Shown: positions 8,008 through 15,920, counted from the stretch's first letter. The stretch is 64,000 bases of DNA from Nocardioides immobilis (GCF_003515065.1 NZ_QXGH01000015.1:1-64000); one strand, 5' to 3'. The notes: generated from the letters alone by a model not told the origin. A program made the numbers and translations.

Positions 8008-9279
8008 GTGACAGCACCGACGATCCCGGCCGACCCTCGCACCGGAGAGGCCACCGACGAGTCGCGCCGCAGTGCGCTCCGGCGGATGCGCACCGTGGCG
8101 GTGTCGCTGCTGGTCTTCGCCGCCGCGGTCTATGTGGCCACCATCGGCCGCGACGGCTTCTGGGGCTTCGTCAACGCCGGCGCCGAGGCGTCGATGGTGG
8201 GTGCGATGGCCGACTGGTTCGCGGTGACCGCGCTGTTCAAGCACCCGCTCGGCATCCCGATCCCGCACACCGCGCTGATCCCGAAGCGCAAGGACGACCT
8301 CGGCAAGGGGCTGGAGCAGTTCGTGGGGGAGAACTTCCTCCAGGAGGACATCATCCGCGAGCGGATCCTGTCGGTCGGGATCTCGCACCGGGTCGCGACC
8401 TGGCTCGCCGTACCGGCCAACGCGACGCGCGTGGTCGAGGAGGCCTCCGACATCGCCGCGATCGGTCTGTCCAAGGTGCGGCCCGACCACATCGAGTCGC
8501 TCGTCAACGACGCGCTGACGCCGCGGTTCCGCGAGGAGCGGGTCGCGCCGCTGCTCGGCGGGCTGCTCCAGGAGGCGCTCGCGGACGACCTGCACCACGG
8601 ACTGGTCGATCTCGCCCTCAACGAGCTGCACGACTGGCTGATCGCCAACCCGGAGACCGTGCACGAGGTGCTCGGCGAGCGCGCACCGTGGTGGGCGCCG
8701 GACAGCGTCAACAACTACGTCATCAACCGGCTGCACCTCGAGATGGTGCGGTGGCTGTCGGAGATCCGCGCCCAGCCGCAGCACCGGGCCCGGCGGGCGC
8801 TGGACTCGATGCTGCACCAGCTCGCGAACGACCTGCTGACCGACCCGGCCACCCAGGAGCGTGCCGAGCGGCTCAAGGAGCGGGTGCTCGACCACCCGGC
8901 GGTGATCCGGACCGCGATCGCGGTCTGGAGCGCGCTCCGGGAGGCACTGGTCAAGTCGCTCGATGACCCGGCCGGGGCGGTCCACCAGCGGCTGCTGCTC
9001 GAGGTCGACCTGTTCGCGCAGCGGCTCAACAGCGACGCCGAGCTCCGCAACCGGCTCGACCAGGCCGCGGCCGACCTCGCCGTCTTCGCGGTCGACCGCT
9101 ACGGCAGCGAGGTCACGGCGATCATCACCCACACCATCGAGCGGTGGGACGGCAAGGAGGCCTCGAAGCGGATCGAGCTGCACGTCGGCCGTGACCTGCA
9201 GTTCATCCGGATCAACGGCACCATCGTCGGTGGCCTGGTCGGCGTGGTCATCCACGCCGTCTCCATCGCCGTGCACTGA
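8008..9279 (+). CDS. DUF445 family membrane protein
   Basis: 423 residues from GTG 8008. One membrane segment near residues 28-46 (VAVSLLVFAAAVYVA) precedes the family hallmark NAGAEASMVGAMADWFAVTALF and HPLGIPIPHTALIP. A long helical, probably coiled-coil, middle follows, and a second hydrophobic segment closes the protein (IVGGLVGVVIHAVSIAV). Similar in layout to E. coli YjiN. Function is unknown across the family; a membrane-anchored hairpin topology with a large soluble helical domain is likely. Transcribed from its own leaderless promoter. Confidence 0.85.
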   Translation: MTAPTIPADPRTGEATDESRRSALRRMRTVAVSLLVFAAAVYVATIGRDGFWGFVNAGAEASMVGAMADWFAVTALFKHPLGIPIPHTALIPKRKDDLGKGLEQFVGENFLQEDIIRERILSVGISHRVATWLAVPANATRVVEEASDIAAIGLSKVRPDHIESLVNDALTPRFREERVAPLLGGLLQEALADDLHHGLVDLALNELHDWLIANPETVHEVLGERAPWWAPDSVNNYVINRLHLEMVRWLSEIRAQPQHRARRALDSMLHQLANDLLTDPATQERAERLKERVLDHPAVIRTAIAVWSALREALVKSLDDPAGAVHQRLLLEVDLFAQRLNSDAELRNRLDQAAADLAVFAVDRYGSEVTAIITHTIERWDGKEASKRIELHVGRDLQFIRINGTIVGGLVGVVIHAVSIAVH

Positions 9280-9289
9280 CGTGCGGCAC

Positions 9290-9295
9290 TAGGCT
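9290..9295 (+). promoter_or_regulatory. Leaderless -10 (TAGGCT) for the S4-domain gene
   Basis: TAGGCT, 6 nt, then ATG 9302. No Shine-Dalgarno sequence is visible between them. Confidence 0.55.
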
Positions 9296-9301
9296 GGTGA
9301 C

Positions 9302-9547
9302 ATGCCCGAACCCGTGGACGTCCCGATCGCCGACGGCGGCATCAAGCTCGGCCAGTTCCTGAAGCTGGCGAACCTGATCGAGTCCGGTTCGGAGGCCAAG
9401 CCGCTGCTGGCGGCCGGCATGGTGCGCGTCAACGGCGACGTCGAGACCCGGCGCGGCCGGCAGCTCCAGGGCGGCGACGTCGTGACGGTCGCCGCCCAGT
9501 CCGCACGCGTCGCGACGGGCGACGTGCAGGACAACCTGCCCTGGTGA
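9302..9547 (+). CDS. S4 RNA-binding domain protein
   Basis: 81 residues, almost entirely one S4 domain: IKLGQFLKLANLIESGSEAK, then AAGMVRVNGDVETRRGRQL, then GDVVTV. This is the small YbcJ/YaaA-like class that binds structured RNA, often rRNA, as a single helix-turn-beta unit. Cytosolic. It stands alone between DUF445 and the convergent FKBP gene and has its own leaderless promoter. The precise RNA target is unknown. Confidence 0.85.
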   Translation: MPEPVDVPIADGGIKLGQFLKLANLIESGSEAKPLLAAGMVRVNGDVETRRGRQLQGGDVVTVAAQSARVATGDVQDNLPW

Positions 9548-9558
9548 TCAGCTACTGA

Positions 9559-9927
9559 TCAGCTCACGCCGAGCAGGTCGACGACGAAGATCAGGGTCTC
9601 GCCCGGCTTGATCACGCCACCGGCACCGGCGTCGCCGTAGCCCAGGTGCGGGGGGATGACCAGCTGGCGGCGGCCGCCGACCTTCATGCCCTGCACGCCG
9701 TTGTCCCAGCCCTGGATGACCTGGCCGATGCCCAGCCGGAACTGCAGGGGCGTGCCCCGGTTGTACGACGCGTCGAACTCCTCGCCGGTCGAGTGGGCGA
9801 CGCCCACGTAGTGCACCGACACGGTGCTGCCGGCGGTCGCCTCGGCGCCGTCGCCGACGGTCACGTCGGTGACCACCAGGTCGGCGGGCGGCTCGGGGTC
9901 GAAGAACTCGATCTCAGGCTTGTCCAT
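9559..9927 (-). CDS. FKBP-type peptidyl-prolyl cis-trans isomerase
   Basis: 122 residues from ATG 9927; a longer upstream frame exists but is GC shadow. The FKBP fold is clear: VSVHYVGVAHSTGEEFDASY, FRLGIGQVIQGWDNGVQGM, RRQLVIPPHLGYGDAGAG, and ETLIFVVDLL. Active-site aromatics and the IQGWD loop are intact. There is no signal peptide, so it is a cytosolic prolyl isomerase and folding helper. Leaderless promoter TAGGGT sits 7 nt upstream. Confidence 0.92.
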   Translation of the reverse strand: MDKPEIEFFDPEPPADLVVTDVTVGDGAEATAGSTVSVHYVGVAHSTGEEFDASYNRGTPLQFRLGIGQVIQGWDNGVQGMKVGGRRQLVIPPHLGYGDAGAGGVIKPGETLIFVVDLLGVS

Positions 9928-9934
9928 GGCCGCA

Positions 9935-9940
9935 ACCCTA
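9935..9940 (-). promoter_or_regulatory. Leaderless -10 (TAGGGT) for the FKBP gene
   Basis: Minus-strand TAGGGT, 7 nt, then ATG 9927. It fixes the start against the in-frame extension to 10077. Confidence 0.6.
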
Positions 9941-9962
9941 GCCGGGGCCGCTGTCGAGACCC

Positions 9963-10394
9963 TCAGCGCTGGTGGACGTAGTTGTCGAGCTGGTCGCGCT
10001 CGAACTGCAGCTCGTCGATCTTGTGCTTGACCAGGTCGCCGATGCTCACGATGCCGACCAGGCGCTCGTCGTCGCACACCGGGATGTGGCGGAACCGGCC
10101 CTGGGTCATCGTCATCATCACGTCGTCGAGGTCGTCGTCGGGGGTGCAGGTCTTCACGACCTCGGTCATGATGCCGCCGACCGTGTTGTCGATGACGGTG
10201 CCGTCGCTGTGCATGCGGCGTACGACGTCACGCTCGCTCACGATGCCGTCCATCGTCGTCCCGTCGGCGCTCACGATGACCGCGCCGATGTTGTGCTCGG
10301 CGAGTGTGGCGACGAGCTCGCGCACCCCTGCGTCGGGGGAGATCGTGACGACGTCCTGGTGCTGCTTGGTCTTGAGGACCTCGATGATGCGCAT
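9963..10394 (-). CDS. CBS domain pair protein
   Basis: 143 residues from ATG 10394: two tandem CBS motifs and little else. CBS1 covers about 8-60 (DVVTISPDAGVRELVATL to GIVSERDVVRRMH). CBS2 covers about 75-130 (IMTEVVKTCTPDDDLDDV to LVGIVSIGDLVKHKI). Such stand-alone pairs bind adenosine nucleotides and sense energy state or regulate partner enzymes. Cytosolic. It resembles mycobacterial hypoxic-response CBS proteins in size and motif order, but no dormancy-box evidence was found here. Confidence 0.9.
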   Translation of the reverse strand: MRIIEVLKTKQHQDVVTISPDAGVRELVATLAEHNIGAVIVSADGTTMDGIVSERDVVRRMHSDGTVIDNTVGGIMTEVVKTCTPDDDLDDVMMTMTQGRFRHIPVCDDERLVGIVSIGDLVKHKIDELQFERDQLDNYVHQR

Positions 10395-10401
10395 GTGATC
10401 C

Positions 10402-10407
10402 AGGCTA
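10402..10407 (-). promoter_or_regulatory. Leaderless -10 (TAGCCT) for the CBS protein gene
   Basis: Minus-strand TAGCCT, 7 nt, then ATG 10394. The hexamer overlaps the 3' end of the hisN-like gene upstream. Confidence 0.6.
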
Positions 10408-11277
10408 CTCGGGGCGGGGACTCCGGGACCAGATGTCCGAAACGGTTCCGGGACCGCTCGAGGGCCAGTCCGGGTCGTTGTCGCCGTCCGGCACCGAGCC
10501 GAGGAACGACAGCGCCGCCTCGTGGAGGTGACCGTTGGACGCGAGCGCGTTGCCGCCCCACGGGCCGTCGACGCCGTCCAGCGACGTGAACCGGCCACCG
10601 GCCTCGCGGACGATGATGTCGAGCGCGGCCATGTCGTAGGGCTCCAGCTCGGGCTCGGCCGCCACGTCGACGGCCCCCTCGGCGAGCAGCATGTAGGACC
10701 AGAAGTCGCCGTACGCCCGGGTGCGCCACACGCGTCGCATCAGGGCCAGCAGGTCCTCGCCGAGTCCCCGGTCCTCCCAACCCGCGAGAGACGCGTAGGA
10801 GAACGAGGCGTCCTCGAGGCGTCGTACGTCGGACACCTGGCAGCGGGTCGCCTTCAACAGCGACTTGCCGGTCCAGGCGCCCTGGCCGGTCGAGGCCCAC
10901 CACCGGCGCTGAAGCTGCGGTGCGGACACGACGCCCAGCACGACCTCGTCGTCGACGGCCAGCGCGATCAGCGTGGCCCAGACGGGCACGCCGCGGACGA
11001 AGTTCTTGGTGCCGTCGATCGGGTCGATGATCCAGCGCCGCTGCGAGTGCCCGGACGTGCCGTGCTCCTCACCGGTGACGGCGTCGCGGCTGCGAGCCCG
11101 GGAGAGAGTACGGCGGATCGACTCCTCCACGGCCTGGTCGGCATCGGTCACCGGGGACAGGTCCGGCTTGCTCATCACGTGCAGGTCGATCGCCTTGTAG
11201 CGGGCTTGGGTGAGCGAGTCCGCGTCGTCAGCCAGCAGATGTGCCAGGCGGAGATCGTCGGTGTAGTCGGTGCCCAC
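10405..11277 (-). CDS. hisN: Inositol monophosphatase family protein, probable histidinol-phosphatase
   Basis: 290 residues from GTG 11277. Mg-dependent phosphatase fold: KPDLSPVTDADQAVEESIR, the metal-binding Glu in GEEHGT, the IMPase signature WIIDPIDGTKNFVRGVPVW, and the C-terminal EPYDMAALDIIVREAGG. The N-terminal wording is very close to actinobacterial HisN, which removes phosphate from histidinol phosphate. The alternative is a generic inositol or 3'(2'),5'-bisphosphate phosphatase. Cytosolic. The start is set by a leaderless promoter 7 nt upstream; in-frame codons to 11331 overlap the divergent DUF2231 gene. Confidence 0.82.
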   Translation of the reverse strand: MGTDYTDDLRLAHLLADDADSLTQARYKAIDLHVMSKPDLSPVTDADQAVEESIRRTLSRARSRDAVTGEEHGTSGHSQRRWIIDPIDGTKNFVRGVPVWATLIALAVDDEVVLGVVSAPQLQRRWWASTGQGAWTGKSLLKATRCQVSDVRRLEDASFSYASLAGWEDRGLGEDLLALMRRVWRTRAYGDFWSYMLLAEGAVDVAAEPELEPYDMAALDIIVREAGGRFTSLDGVDGPWGGNALASNGHLHEAALSFLGSVPDGDNDPDWPSSGPGTVSDIWSRSPRPE

Positions 11278-11284
11278 GAGGGTC

Positions 11285-11290
11285 ACCCTA
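11285..11290 (-). promoter_or_regulatory. Leaderless -10 (TAGGGT) for hisN
   Basis: Minus-strand TAGGGT, 7 nt, then GTG 11277. Confidence 0.55.
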
Positions 11291-11348
11291 GCCAGGGTGC
11301 CTTCGCAGGCTGAACCAGGTGCGCCTCGCATCCGTAGGGGAACTTGTG

Positions 11349-11813
11349 ATGCATTCTTTCGTCATGGAGATCAACGGGCTGCCGCTGCACGTCCTGGTCG
11401 TGCATGCGGCCGTGGTCCTGACACCGATCGCCGCGCTCGCCGCCATCGGCTACGCCGTCGTCCCACGGTGGCGGGACTGGCTGCGCTGGCCGGTGGTCGT
11501 CGCCGTCGTCGTGGCGGTCGGAACCGTGTGGGTCGCCTTCCTCTCGGGCGATGACTTCAGGGGCGACGCTCGCTTCGCCACCGCGTCCGGGGAGTTCGCC
11601 GACAAGCTCGACAAGCACGAGGACCTCGGCGGCATCCTGCGCTGGGTGGCGAGCGGGTTCGGGCTGGTGACGCTGGCCGCGGTGGCACTGCACACCCGGA
11701 CGGGTGTCACGCGGATCCTGCTGTCGGTCGCCGTCGCCGCGCTCGGTCTGGCCACGGTCGTCCTCACGATCATGACCGGCGACGCCGGCGCGCAGGCGGT
11801 CTGGGGCTCGTAG
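11349..11813 (+). CDS. DUF2231-type membrane protein
   Basis: About 154 residues from ATG 11349, preceded by GGGGA at 11337-11341; ATG 11364 is an alternative. The opening INGLPLHVLVVHAAVVLTPI matches the family's GLPLHPLLVH-like start. Four hydrophobic segments are visible: about 14-34, 45-62, 93-112 and 120-140, with a charged loop RGDARFATASGEFADK between two of them. Predicted inner-membrane protein of unknown function. The stop is 11 nt before a 48-bp repeat that also closes the next gene. Confidence 0.75.
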   Translation: MHSFVMEINGLPLHVLVVHAAVVLTPIAALAAIGYAVVPRWRDWLRWPVVVAVVVAVGTVWVAFLSGDDFRGDARFATASGEFADKLDKHEDLGGILRWVASGFGLVTLAAVALHTRTGVTRILLSVAVAALGLATVVLTIMTGDAGAQAVWGS

Positions 11814-11824
11814 ACCCCCGGCCC

Positions 11825-11872
11825 GACAACGGGGAAGTGCGGGTGAACCTGGTTCATCGAGGGTTCCCCGAT
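11825..11872. repeat. 48-bp direct repeat, left copy
   Basis: This 48-bp stretch is identical to 12901-12948. Inside it lie TGAACC-T-GGTTCA, a perfect 6-bp palindrome, and outer arms GGGGAA (11831-11836) and TTCCCC (11864-11869), so it can fold as a nested hairpin. The two copies bracket the DUF559-type gene at 11948-12922. Confidence 0.95.
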
Positions 11873-11889
11873 GACGCTTCACGCTCCCA

Positions 11890-11898
11890 TCCACAGGC
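11890..11898 (+). promoter_or_regulatory. TCCACAGGC motif upstream of nuclease gene 1
   Basis: TCCACAGGC lies 50 nt before ATG 11948. The same 9-mer precedes the second DUF559-type gene and occurs twice before the HNH gene at 42702. It contains the TCCACA core of a DnaA box. Confidence 0.45.
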
Positions 11899-11947
11899 CG
11901 AGCGGACCAAGGTGTGAGGCTTTGGGCCGACCGGGAACGTCCCGCGC

Positions 11948-12922
11948 ATGGACGAGATCCGCGCGTTGCTCGAGCTCCAGGACGGCGTGATCGCCAGGCG
12001 ACAAGCGCTGGCGGCCGGGATGACACCGATCGACGTTGCCCGAATGGTCCGGCGCAGCGAGTGGGTGCAGGTCCATCGCGGCGTCTACGTCAACCACACC
12101 GGGCACCTGAGCTGGAACCAGCGCGCCTGGGCAGCGGTGCTCGCGTGCTGGCCGGCCGCGCTGGACGGTTGGTCGGCCGTCCGCGCGCACGAGGGGCCAG
12201 GAAGGAGGGCTGGGGATCGCGCGATCGCGATCGTGGTGGCGCACGAGCGGAAGGTGGTCGCCCCGGCGGGCGTCATACCGAGGCGCGCACGGGCGTTCGC
12301 GGATCAGGTCCAGTGGAACCTCACGCCCCCGCGACTGCGGTACGACCACGCGATCGTCGACCTCGCCGACCGGGCACGAACCGATCTCGACGCGATTGCC
12401 GTCCTGGCTGACGCGTGCGGCGGGCGCCGTACGACGGCTCGCCGCCTGGGTGCCGCCGTCGCCGCGACCAGCCGTCTCGAGCGCCGGCGGTTTCTCGAGG
12501 CGATCCTGGGTGACGTCGAGGAGGGCACCTGCTCCGTGCTCGAGCACGCGTACCTGACCAACGTCGAACGGCCACACGGACTGCCGAAGGGGATCCGACA
12601 GGCACCCGCCATCGCCGGCGGTCGGCGGATGTTCCGCGACGTCCTCTACCGCGGCAGCAAGCCCGCCTGGGCGCAGTTGGTCGAGCTCGACGGCCGCCTG
12701 TTCCACGACTCGACGAAGGCCCGCGACCGCGACATGGAGCGCGACCTCGATGCCGCACTCGAAGGCGCTGACACAGTCCGGCTCGGCTACGGGCAGGTCT
12801 TCGACCGTGCGTGCACAACCGCCGGCAAGGTCGGAAGGCTGCTCCAGATCCGCGGCTGGACCGGCGAACCGATTCCGTGCCCGGGCTGCGCTTCCCTCAG
12901 GACAACGGGGAAGTGCGGGTGA
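11948..12922 (+). CDS. AbiEi-like winged-helix protein with C-terminal DUF559/restriction-endonuclease-like domain (nuclease gene 1)
   Basis: 324 residues from ATG 11948. The N-terminus (residues 1-50) is a winged-helix, AbiEi antitoxin-like unit: DGVIARRQALAAGMTPIDV, then VHRGVYVNH. The C-terminus (about 215-310) has the pattern of a PD-(D/E)XK-like nuclease: LVELDGRLFHDSTKARDRD, then VRLGYGQVFDRACTTAG. The last residues (RTTGKCG) and the stop codon lie inside the right 48-bp repeat. No toxin or partner gene is adjacent, so a classical AbiE pair is absent. Solitary genes like this are common in actinobacteria, with no known function. The position inside direct repeats suggests mobility or gene conversion. 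Confidence 0.75.
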   Translation: MDEIRALLELQDGVIARRQALAAGMTPIDVARMVRRSEWVQVHRGVYVNHTGHLSWNQRAWAAVLACWPAALDGWSAVRAHEGPGRRAGDRAIAIVVAHERKVVAPAGVIPRRARAFADQVQWNLTPPRLRYDHAIVDLADRARTDLDAIAVLADACGGRRTTARRLGAAVAATSRLERRRFLEAILGDVEEGTCSVLEHAYLTNVERPHGLPKGIRQAPAIAGGRRMFRDVLYRGSKPAWAQLVELDGRLFHDSTKARDRDMERDLDAALEGADTVRLGYGQVFDRACTTAGKVGRLLQIRGWTGEPIPCPGCASLRTTGKCG

Positions 12923-12948
12923 ACCTGGTTCATCGAGGGTTCCCCGAT
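12901..12948. repeat. 48-bp direct repeat, right copy
   Basis: Identical to 11825-11872 over 48 bp; the repeat period is 1,076 bp. It overlaps the 3' end of the nuclease gene (stop at 12920-12922) and lies 19 nt from the convergent rsgA stop. Confidence 0.95.
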
Positions 12949-12966
12949 CGCTGACAGCGGCGCTGC

Positions 12967-13980
12967 TCAGTAGTCGGTCACCGACCGGGCGGCGAGCAGG
13001 CGCCGGAACGACGCGACCCGCTCCGGGTCCGCCGTACCCTCCGCGATCGCCTCGTCGAGCCCGCACTCGGGCTCGTCGTCGCCGTGGGTGCAGCCCCGCG
13101 GGCATTCCTCGGTCATCTCGTCGAGGTCGGGGAACGCCTCGATCAGGTGCTCCGGCTGGACGTGGGCGAGGCCGAAGGACCGGATGCCGGGGGTGTCGAC
13201 GATCCACCCTCCAGCGGTGGTCGAGGCCGGCAGCTCGAGCATGATCGCCGAGGTCGAGGTGTGCCGGCCCTGCCCGGTGACGGCGTTGACGTGGCCGATC
13301 GCGCGGCGGGCGTCGGGTACCAGCGCGTTGACCAGCGTCGACTTCCCGACGCCGCTGGTGCCGATGAGCACGCTGGTGTGGCCGGCCAGCCGCGTCTGCA
13401 GGTCCGCCAGTCCGACGATCCGGCGGTCGGCGTCGCGGTGGGTCACCACCCACGGGACGCCGAGGGAGCGGTACGTCGAGAGCAGCGTCTCGGGGTTCTC
13501 GAGGTCGGCCTTGGTCAGGCAGAGGAGCGGGGCCAGGCCGGCGTCGTACGCCGCGACCAGGGCCCGGTCGATCCACCGCGACCGCGGCTCCGGGTCGGCG
13601 AGAGCGGTCACGACGACCAGTTGGGTGGCGTTGGCGACGATCACGCGCTCGATCGGGTCGTCGTCGTCCGCCGTACGACGGAGCACGGTGCTGCGGTCCG
13701 CGACCTCGACGATCCGCGCGAGGCTGCCGTCGTTGCCCGTGACGTCGCCGACCACGCGGACCCGGTCGCCGACCACGACGCCCTTGCGGCCGAGCGGCCG
13801 TGCCTTCATCGCCAGCACCCTCCGGCCCTCGACCAGCAGGGTGAACCGGCCGCGGTCGACGGTGATCACGCTGCCGTCGACGGCGTCGTCATACGACGGG
13901 CGCTCCTTCGTGCGGGGGCGGGTGCGCCGGCGCGGCCGCTCGTAGTGCTCGACGTCGTGCTCGCCGTACCGTCCGCTCAT
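12967..13980 (-). CDS. rsgA: Ribosome small subunit-dependent GTPase A
   Basis: Circularly permuted GTPase that checks and releases maturation factors from the 30S subunit; 337 residues. Basic N-terminal tail, then OB-fold (about 35-100). The permuted G-motif order is visible: LCLTKADL (G4) before GTSGVGKST (Walker A, G1) and DTPGIRSFG (G3). The C-terminal zinc finger is CPRGCTHGDDEPEC. Cytosolic. The start is 16 nt downstream of the aroA stop, so it is in an aroA-rsgA operon, the order also known in mycobacteria. Confidence 0.96.
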   Translation of the reverse strand: MSGRYGEHDVEHYERPRRRTRPRTKERPSYDDAVDGSVITVDRGRFTLLVEGRRVLAMKARPLGRKGVVVGDRVRVVGDVTGNDGSLARIVEVADRSTVLRRTADDDDPIERVIVANATQLVVVTALADPEPRSRWIDRALVAAYDAGLAPLLCLTKADLENPETLLSTYRSLGVPWVVTHRDADRRIVGLADLQTRLAGHTSVLIGTSGVGKSTLVNALVPDARRAIGHVNAVTGQGRHTSTSAIMLELPASTTAGGWIVDTPGIRSFGLAHVQPEHLIEAFPDLDEMTEECPRGCTHGDDEPECGLDEAIAEGTADPERVASFRRLLAARSVTDY

Positions 13981-13996
13981 CCAGACCTCCAGAGCC

Positions 13997-15298
13997 TCAG
14001 AGCAGCGCGGCCCAGAAGCCGGGGAAGTCGGGGAAGGTCTTGCTGGTGGTGGCGACGTCCTCGACCAGCACGCCGGGCACGGCGGCTCCGATGATCACGC
14101 CGGCGTGCGCCATCCGGTGGTCGGCGTACGTGTGGAACACCCCACCGGTCAGGGGAGCGGGCCGGAGCGCCAACCCGTCGGGGTGCTCGGTGACGTCCGC
14201 GCGCAGGGCGCCGAGCTCGGTGGCGAGGGCTGCGAGCCGGTCGGTCTCGTGGCCACGGATGTGCGCGATCCCGCGCAGGTGCGACGGCGTGGACGCGAGC
14301 GCGCAGAGGGCGGCGACGGCCGGAGCGAGCTCGCCGACGTCGTGCAGGTCCGCGTCGAGGCCGACGAGCCCGCGGTGGCCGTCGGCCGGCCCGGTGACCC
14401 GGAGTCCCTCGGTGACCCGCTCGACCGTGCAGCCCATCTGGGTCAGCAGGTCGCGGAGCGCGTCGCCCGCCTGCGTGGTGGTCTCCGGCCAGTCTCGGAC
14501 CGTGACCGAGCCGCCGGAGACGGCGGCCAGGGCCAGGAACGGCGCCGCGTTGGAGAGGTCGGGCTCGATCGCCTCGTCGTGCGCCGCGATCGGCCCGGGT
14601 GCGACCGCCCACCGGTTCGCGTCGCTGTCGTCGACCACGACGCCGCGGTCCCGGAGCATGGCGATCGTCATCTCGATGTGGGGGAGGGAGGGGATCGGCT
14701 TGCCGTCGTGGCGGACGTCGACCCCGTGCTCGTAGCGCGCGCCCGCGAGCAGCAGCGCCGAGACGAACTGCGACGACGCCGACGCGTCGATCACCACGGT
14801 GCCGCCCGGCACCCGGCCGGTGCCGGCCACCGTGAACGGCAGCGATCTACGCCCGCCGTCGTCGATCACGACCCCGAGCGCGGTCAGCGCGGTCAGGACC
14901 GCGCCGATGGGTCGGGTCCGCATGTGCGGGTCGCCGTCGAACGCGACGGTCCCGCTGACCAGGCCGGCGATCGGCGGCACGAACCGCATCACGGTGCCGG
15001 CCAGGCCACAGTCGACCTCCGCGCTCACGGACCTTCCTGCGGCGAGAGGCGTGACCGCCCAGTCGTCCCCGCTGGTGTCGACCTCCGCACCCATCGCGGT
15101 GAGCGCCCGCGCCATCAGCAGCGTGTCGCGCGAGCGCAGCGCCCGTCGTACGGCGGACGGCCCGTCGGCGAGCGCCGCCAGCACCAGCGCGCGGTTGGTC
15201 AGCGACTTGCTGCCGGGCAGCGAGATCACCGCATCGAGGGGGGCCGTCGCCAAGGGCGCGGGCCAGGGGTCGGCGAGCGCGACAGCGGGAGGTGTCAT
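13997..15298 (-). CDS. aroA: 3-phosphoshikimate 1-carboxyvinyltransferase (EPSP synthase)
   Basis: Sixth step of the shikimate pathway: shikimate-3-phosphate plus PEP gives EPSP. 433 residues. Visible motifs: LPGSKSLTNRALVLAAL (PEP/S3P binding), GLAGTVMRF, SSQFVSALLLAGA, RGHETDRLAALATEL and DHRMAHAGVI. Length and motif spacing are normal. Cytosolic. TAGACT 10 nt upstream of the ATG may serve as the -10, giving a leader of only a few bases. Cotranscribed with rsgA. Confidence 0.96.
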   Translation of the reverse strand: MTPPAVALADPWPAPLATAPLDAVISLPGSKSLTNRALVLAALADGPSAVRRALRSRDTLLMARALTAMGAEVDTSGDDWAVTPLAAGRSVSAEVDCGLAGTVMRFVPPIAGLVSGTVAFDGDPHMRTRPIGAVLTALTALGVVIDDGGRRSLPFTVAGTGRVPGGTVVIDASASSQFVSALLLAGARYEHGVDVRHDGKPIPSLPHIEMTIAMLRDRGVVVDDSDANRWAVAPGPIAAHDEAIEPDLSNAAPFLALAAVSGGSVTVRDWPETTTQAGDALRDLLTQMGCTVERVTEGLRVTGPADGHRGLVGLDADLHDVGELAPAVAALCALASTPSHLRGIAHIRGHETDRLAALATELGALRADVTEHPDGLALRPAPLTGGVFHTYADHRMAHAGVIIGAAVPGVLVEDVATTSKTFPDFPGFWAALL

Positions 15299-15325
15299 GA
15301 CGCCCCGCAGTCTAGAGGGGCGAGG

Positions 15326-15850
15326 TCAGGTCAGCTCGGCCTTGACCAGCTTGGCCTCGCGCTTCGCGGAGTGCGCGAGGTGTCCCACCTCGCGGCGGGC
15401 GTCGTGGGCGGCGCGGCGGGCGCGCCAGGCGAGGCCCGGCTTGCCCTCGGTGTCACCGGCCGCGATCAGCAGGCCGCCGGTGAGCGACACGTTCTTGAAG
15501 AAGTGGGTCAGCTGGTCGCGGCGCTCGGCCGGGTCCGACGCCTCCCAGAACCGGTAGCGCGCCGCGGTCGACGGCACCAGGGTCGCGGCGAGGACGCCGG
15601 AGGCGATGCGCGGGAAGTGACCGGTCACCAGGGCCGCGGCGGCGGCGACCTGGACGGCGCCGTTGATGCGGACCAGGGTCACCGGGTCGCTCGGGATCGG
15701 AACATTGGGAGCCGCGCGTTCGACGAGTGGCACGACCCGGTCGGTGACCGGCTTGGCCTCCACCGCGATCGCATCGGCGTTGCGCAGCGAGTCGATGCCA
15801 CTGGCGACGAAGAACGCACCCAGCAATGGACGGGCGAGAAGTCTGCTCAA
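15326..15850 (-). CDS. DoxX family membrane protein
   Basis: About 174 residues. An ATG at 15856 lies only 1 nt after a perfect AGGAGG, too close for use. The TTG at 15850, 7-8 nt downstream of the same AGGAGG, is the better start. The DoxX pattern is LLARPLLGAFFVASGIDSLR, then a helix with RINGAVQVAAAAALVTGHFPR, then STAARYRFWEASDPAERRDQ and THFFKNVSLTGGLLI: four membrane helices. The C-terminus is basic and cytoplasmic. The family is linked to membrane redox complexes, but its exact role here is unknown. Confidence 0.85.
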   Translation of the reverse strand: MSRLLARPLLGAFFVASGIDSLRNADAIAVEAKPVTDRVVPLVERAAPNVPIPSDPVTLVRINGAVQVAAAAALVTGHFPRIASGVLAATLVPSTAARYRFWEASDPAERRDQLTHFFKNVSLTGGLLIAAGDTEGKPGLAWRARRAAHDARREVGHLAHSAKREAKLVKAELT

Positions 15851-15907
15851 GGCCATACCTCCTTGTTACCCCATCACTCCTCGCACATCCACCCCGCCGC
15901 GCAGCGA

Positions 15908-15913
15908 TAGATT
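15908..15913 (+). promoter_or_regulatory. Leaderless -10 (TAGATT) for the SRAP gene
   Basis: TAGATT, 7 nt, then ATG 15921. The start puts the catalytic Cys at residue 2, as this family requires. Confidence 0.65.
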
Positions 15914-15920
15914 GAGCGCC

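Noticed and set aside
8130..8714. Long antisense open frames opposite many genes (for example across DUF445, kgd and rho)
   Set aside because: They follow from the GC-rich third positions of the real gene, have repetitive Arg/Ala/Gly composition and contain no known domain.
11948..12922. Nuclease gene 1 as the antitoxin half of a type IV toxin-antitoxin pair
   Set aside because: No AbiEii-like nucleotidyltransferase is adjacent and the protein carries its own nuclease-like C-terminus.
11825..12948. The 48-bp repeats as a CRISPR array
   Set aside because: Only two copies, 1,076 bp apart, with a gene between them and no cas genes.
15854..15856. ATG 15856 as the DoxX start
   Set aside because: The AGGAGG lies 1 nt away; TTG 15850 has proper spacing.
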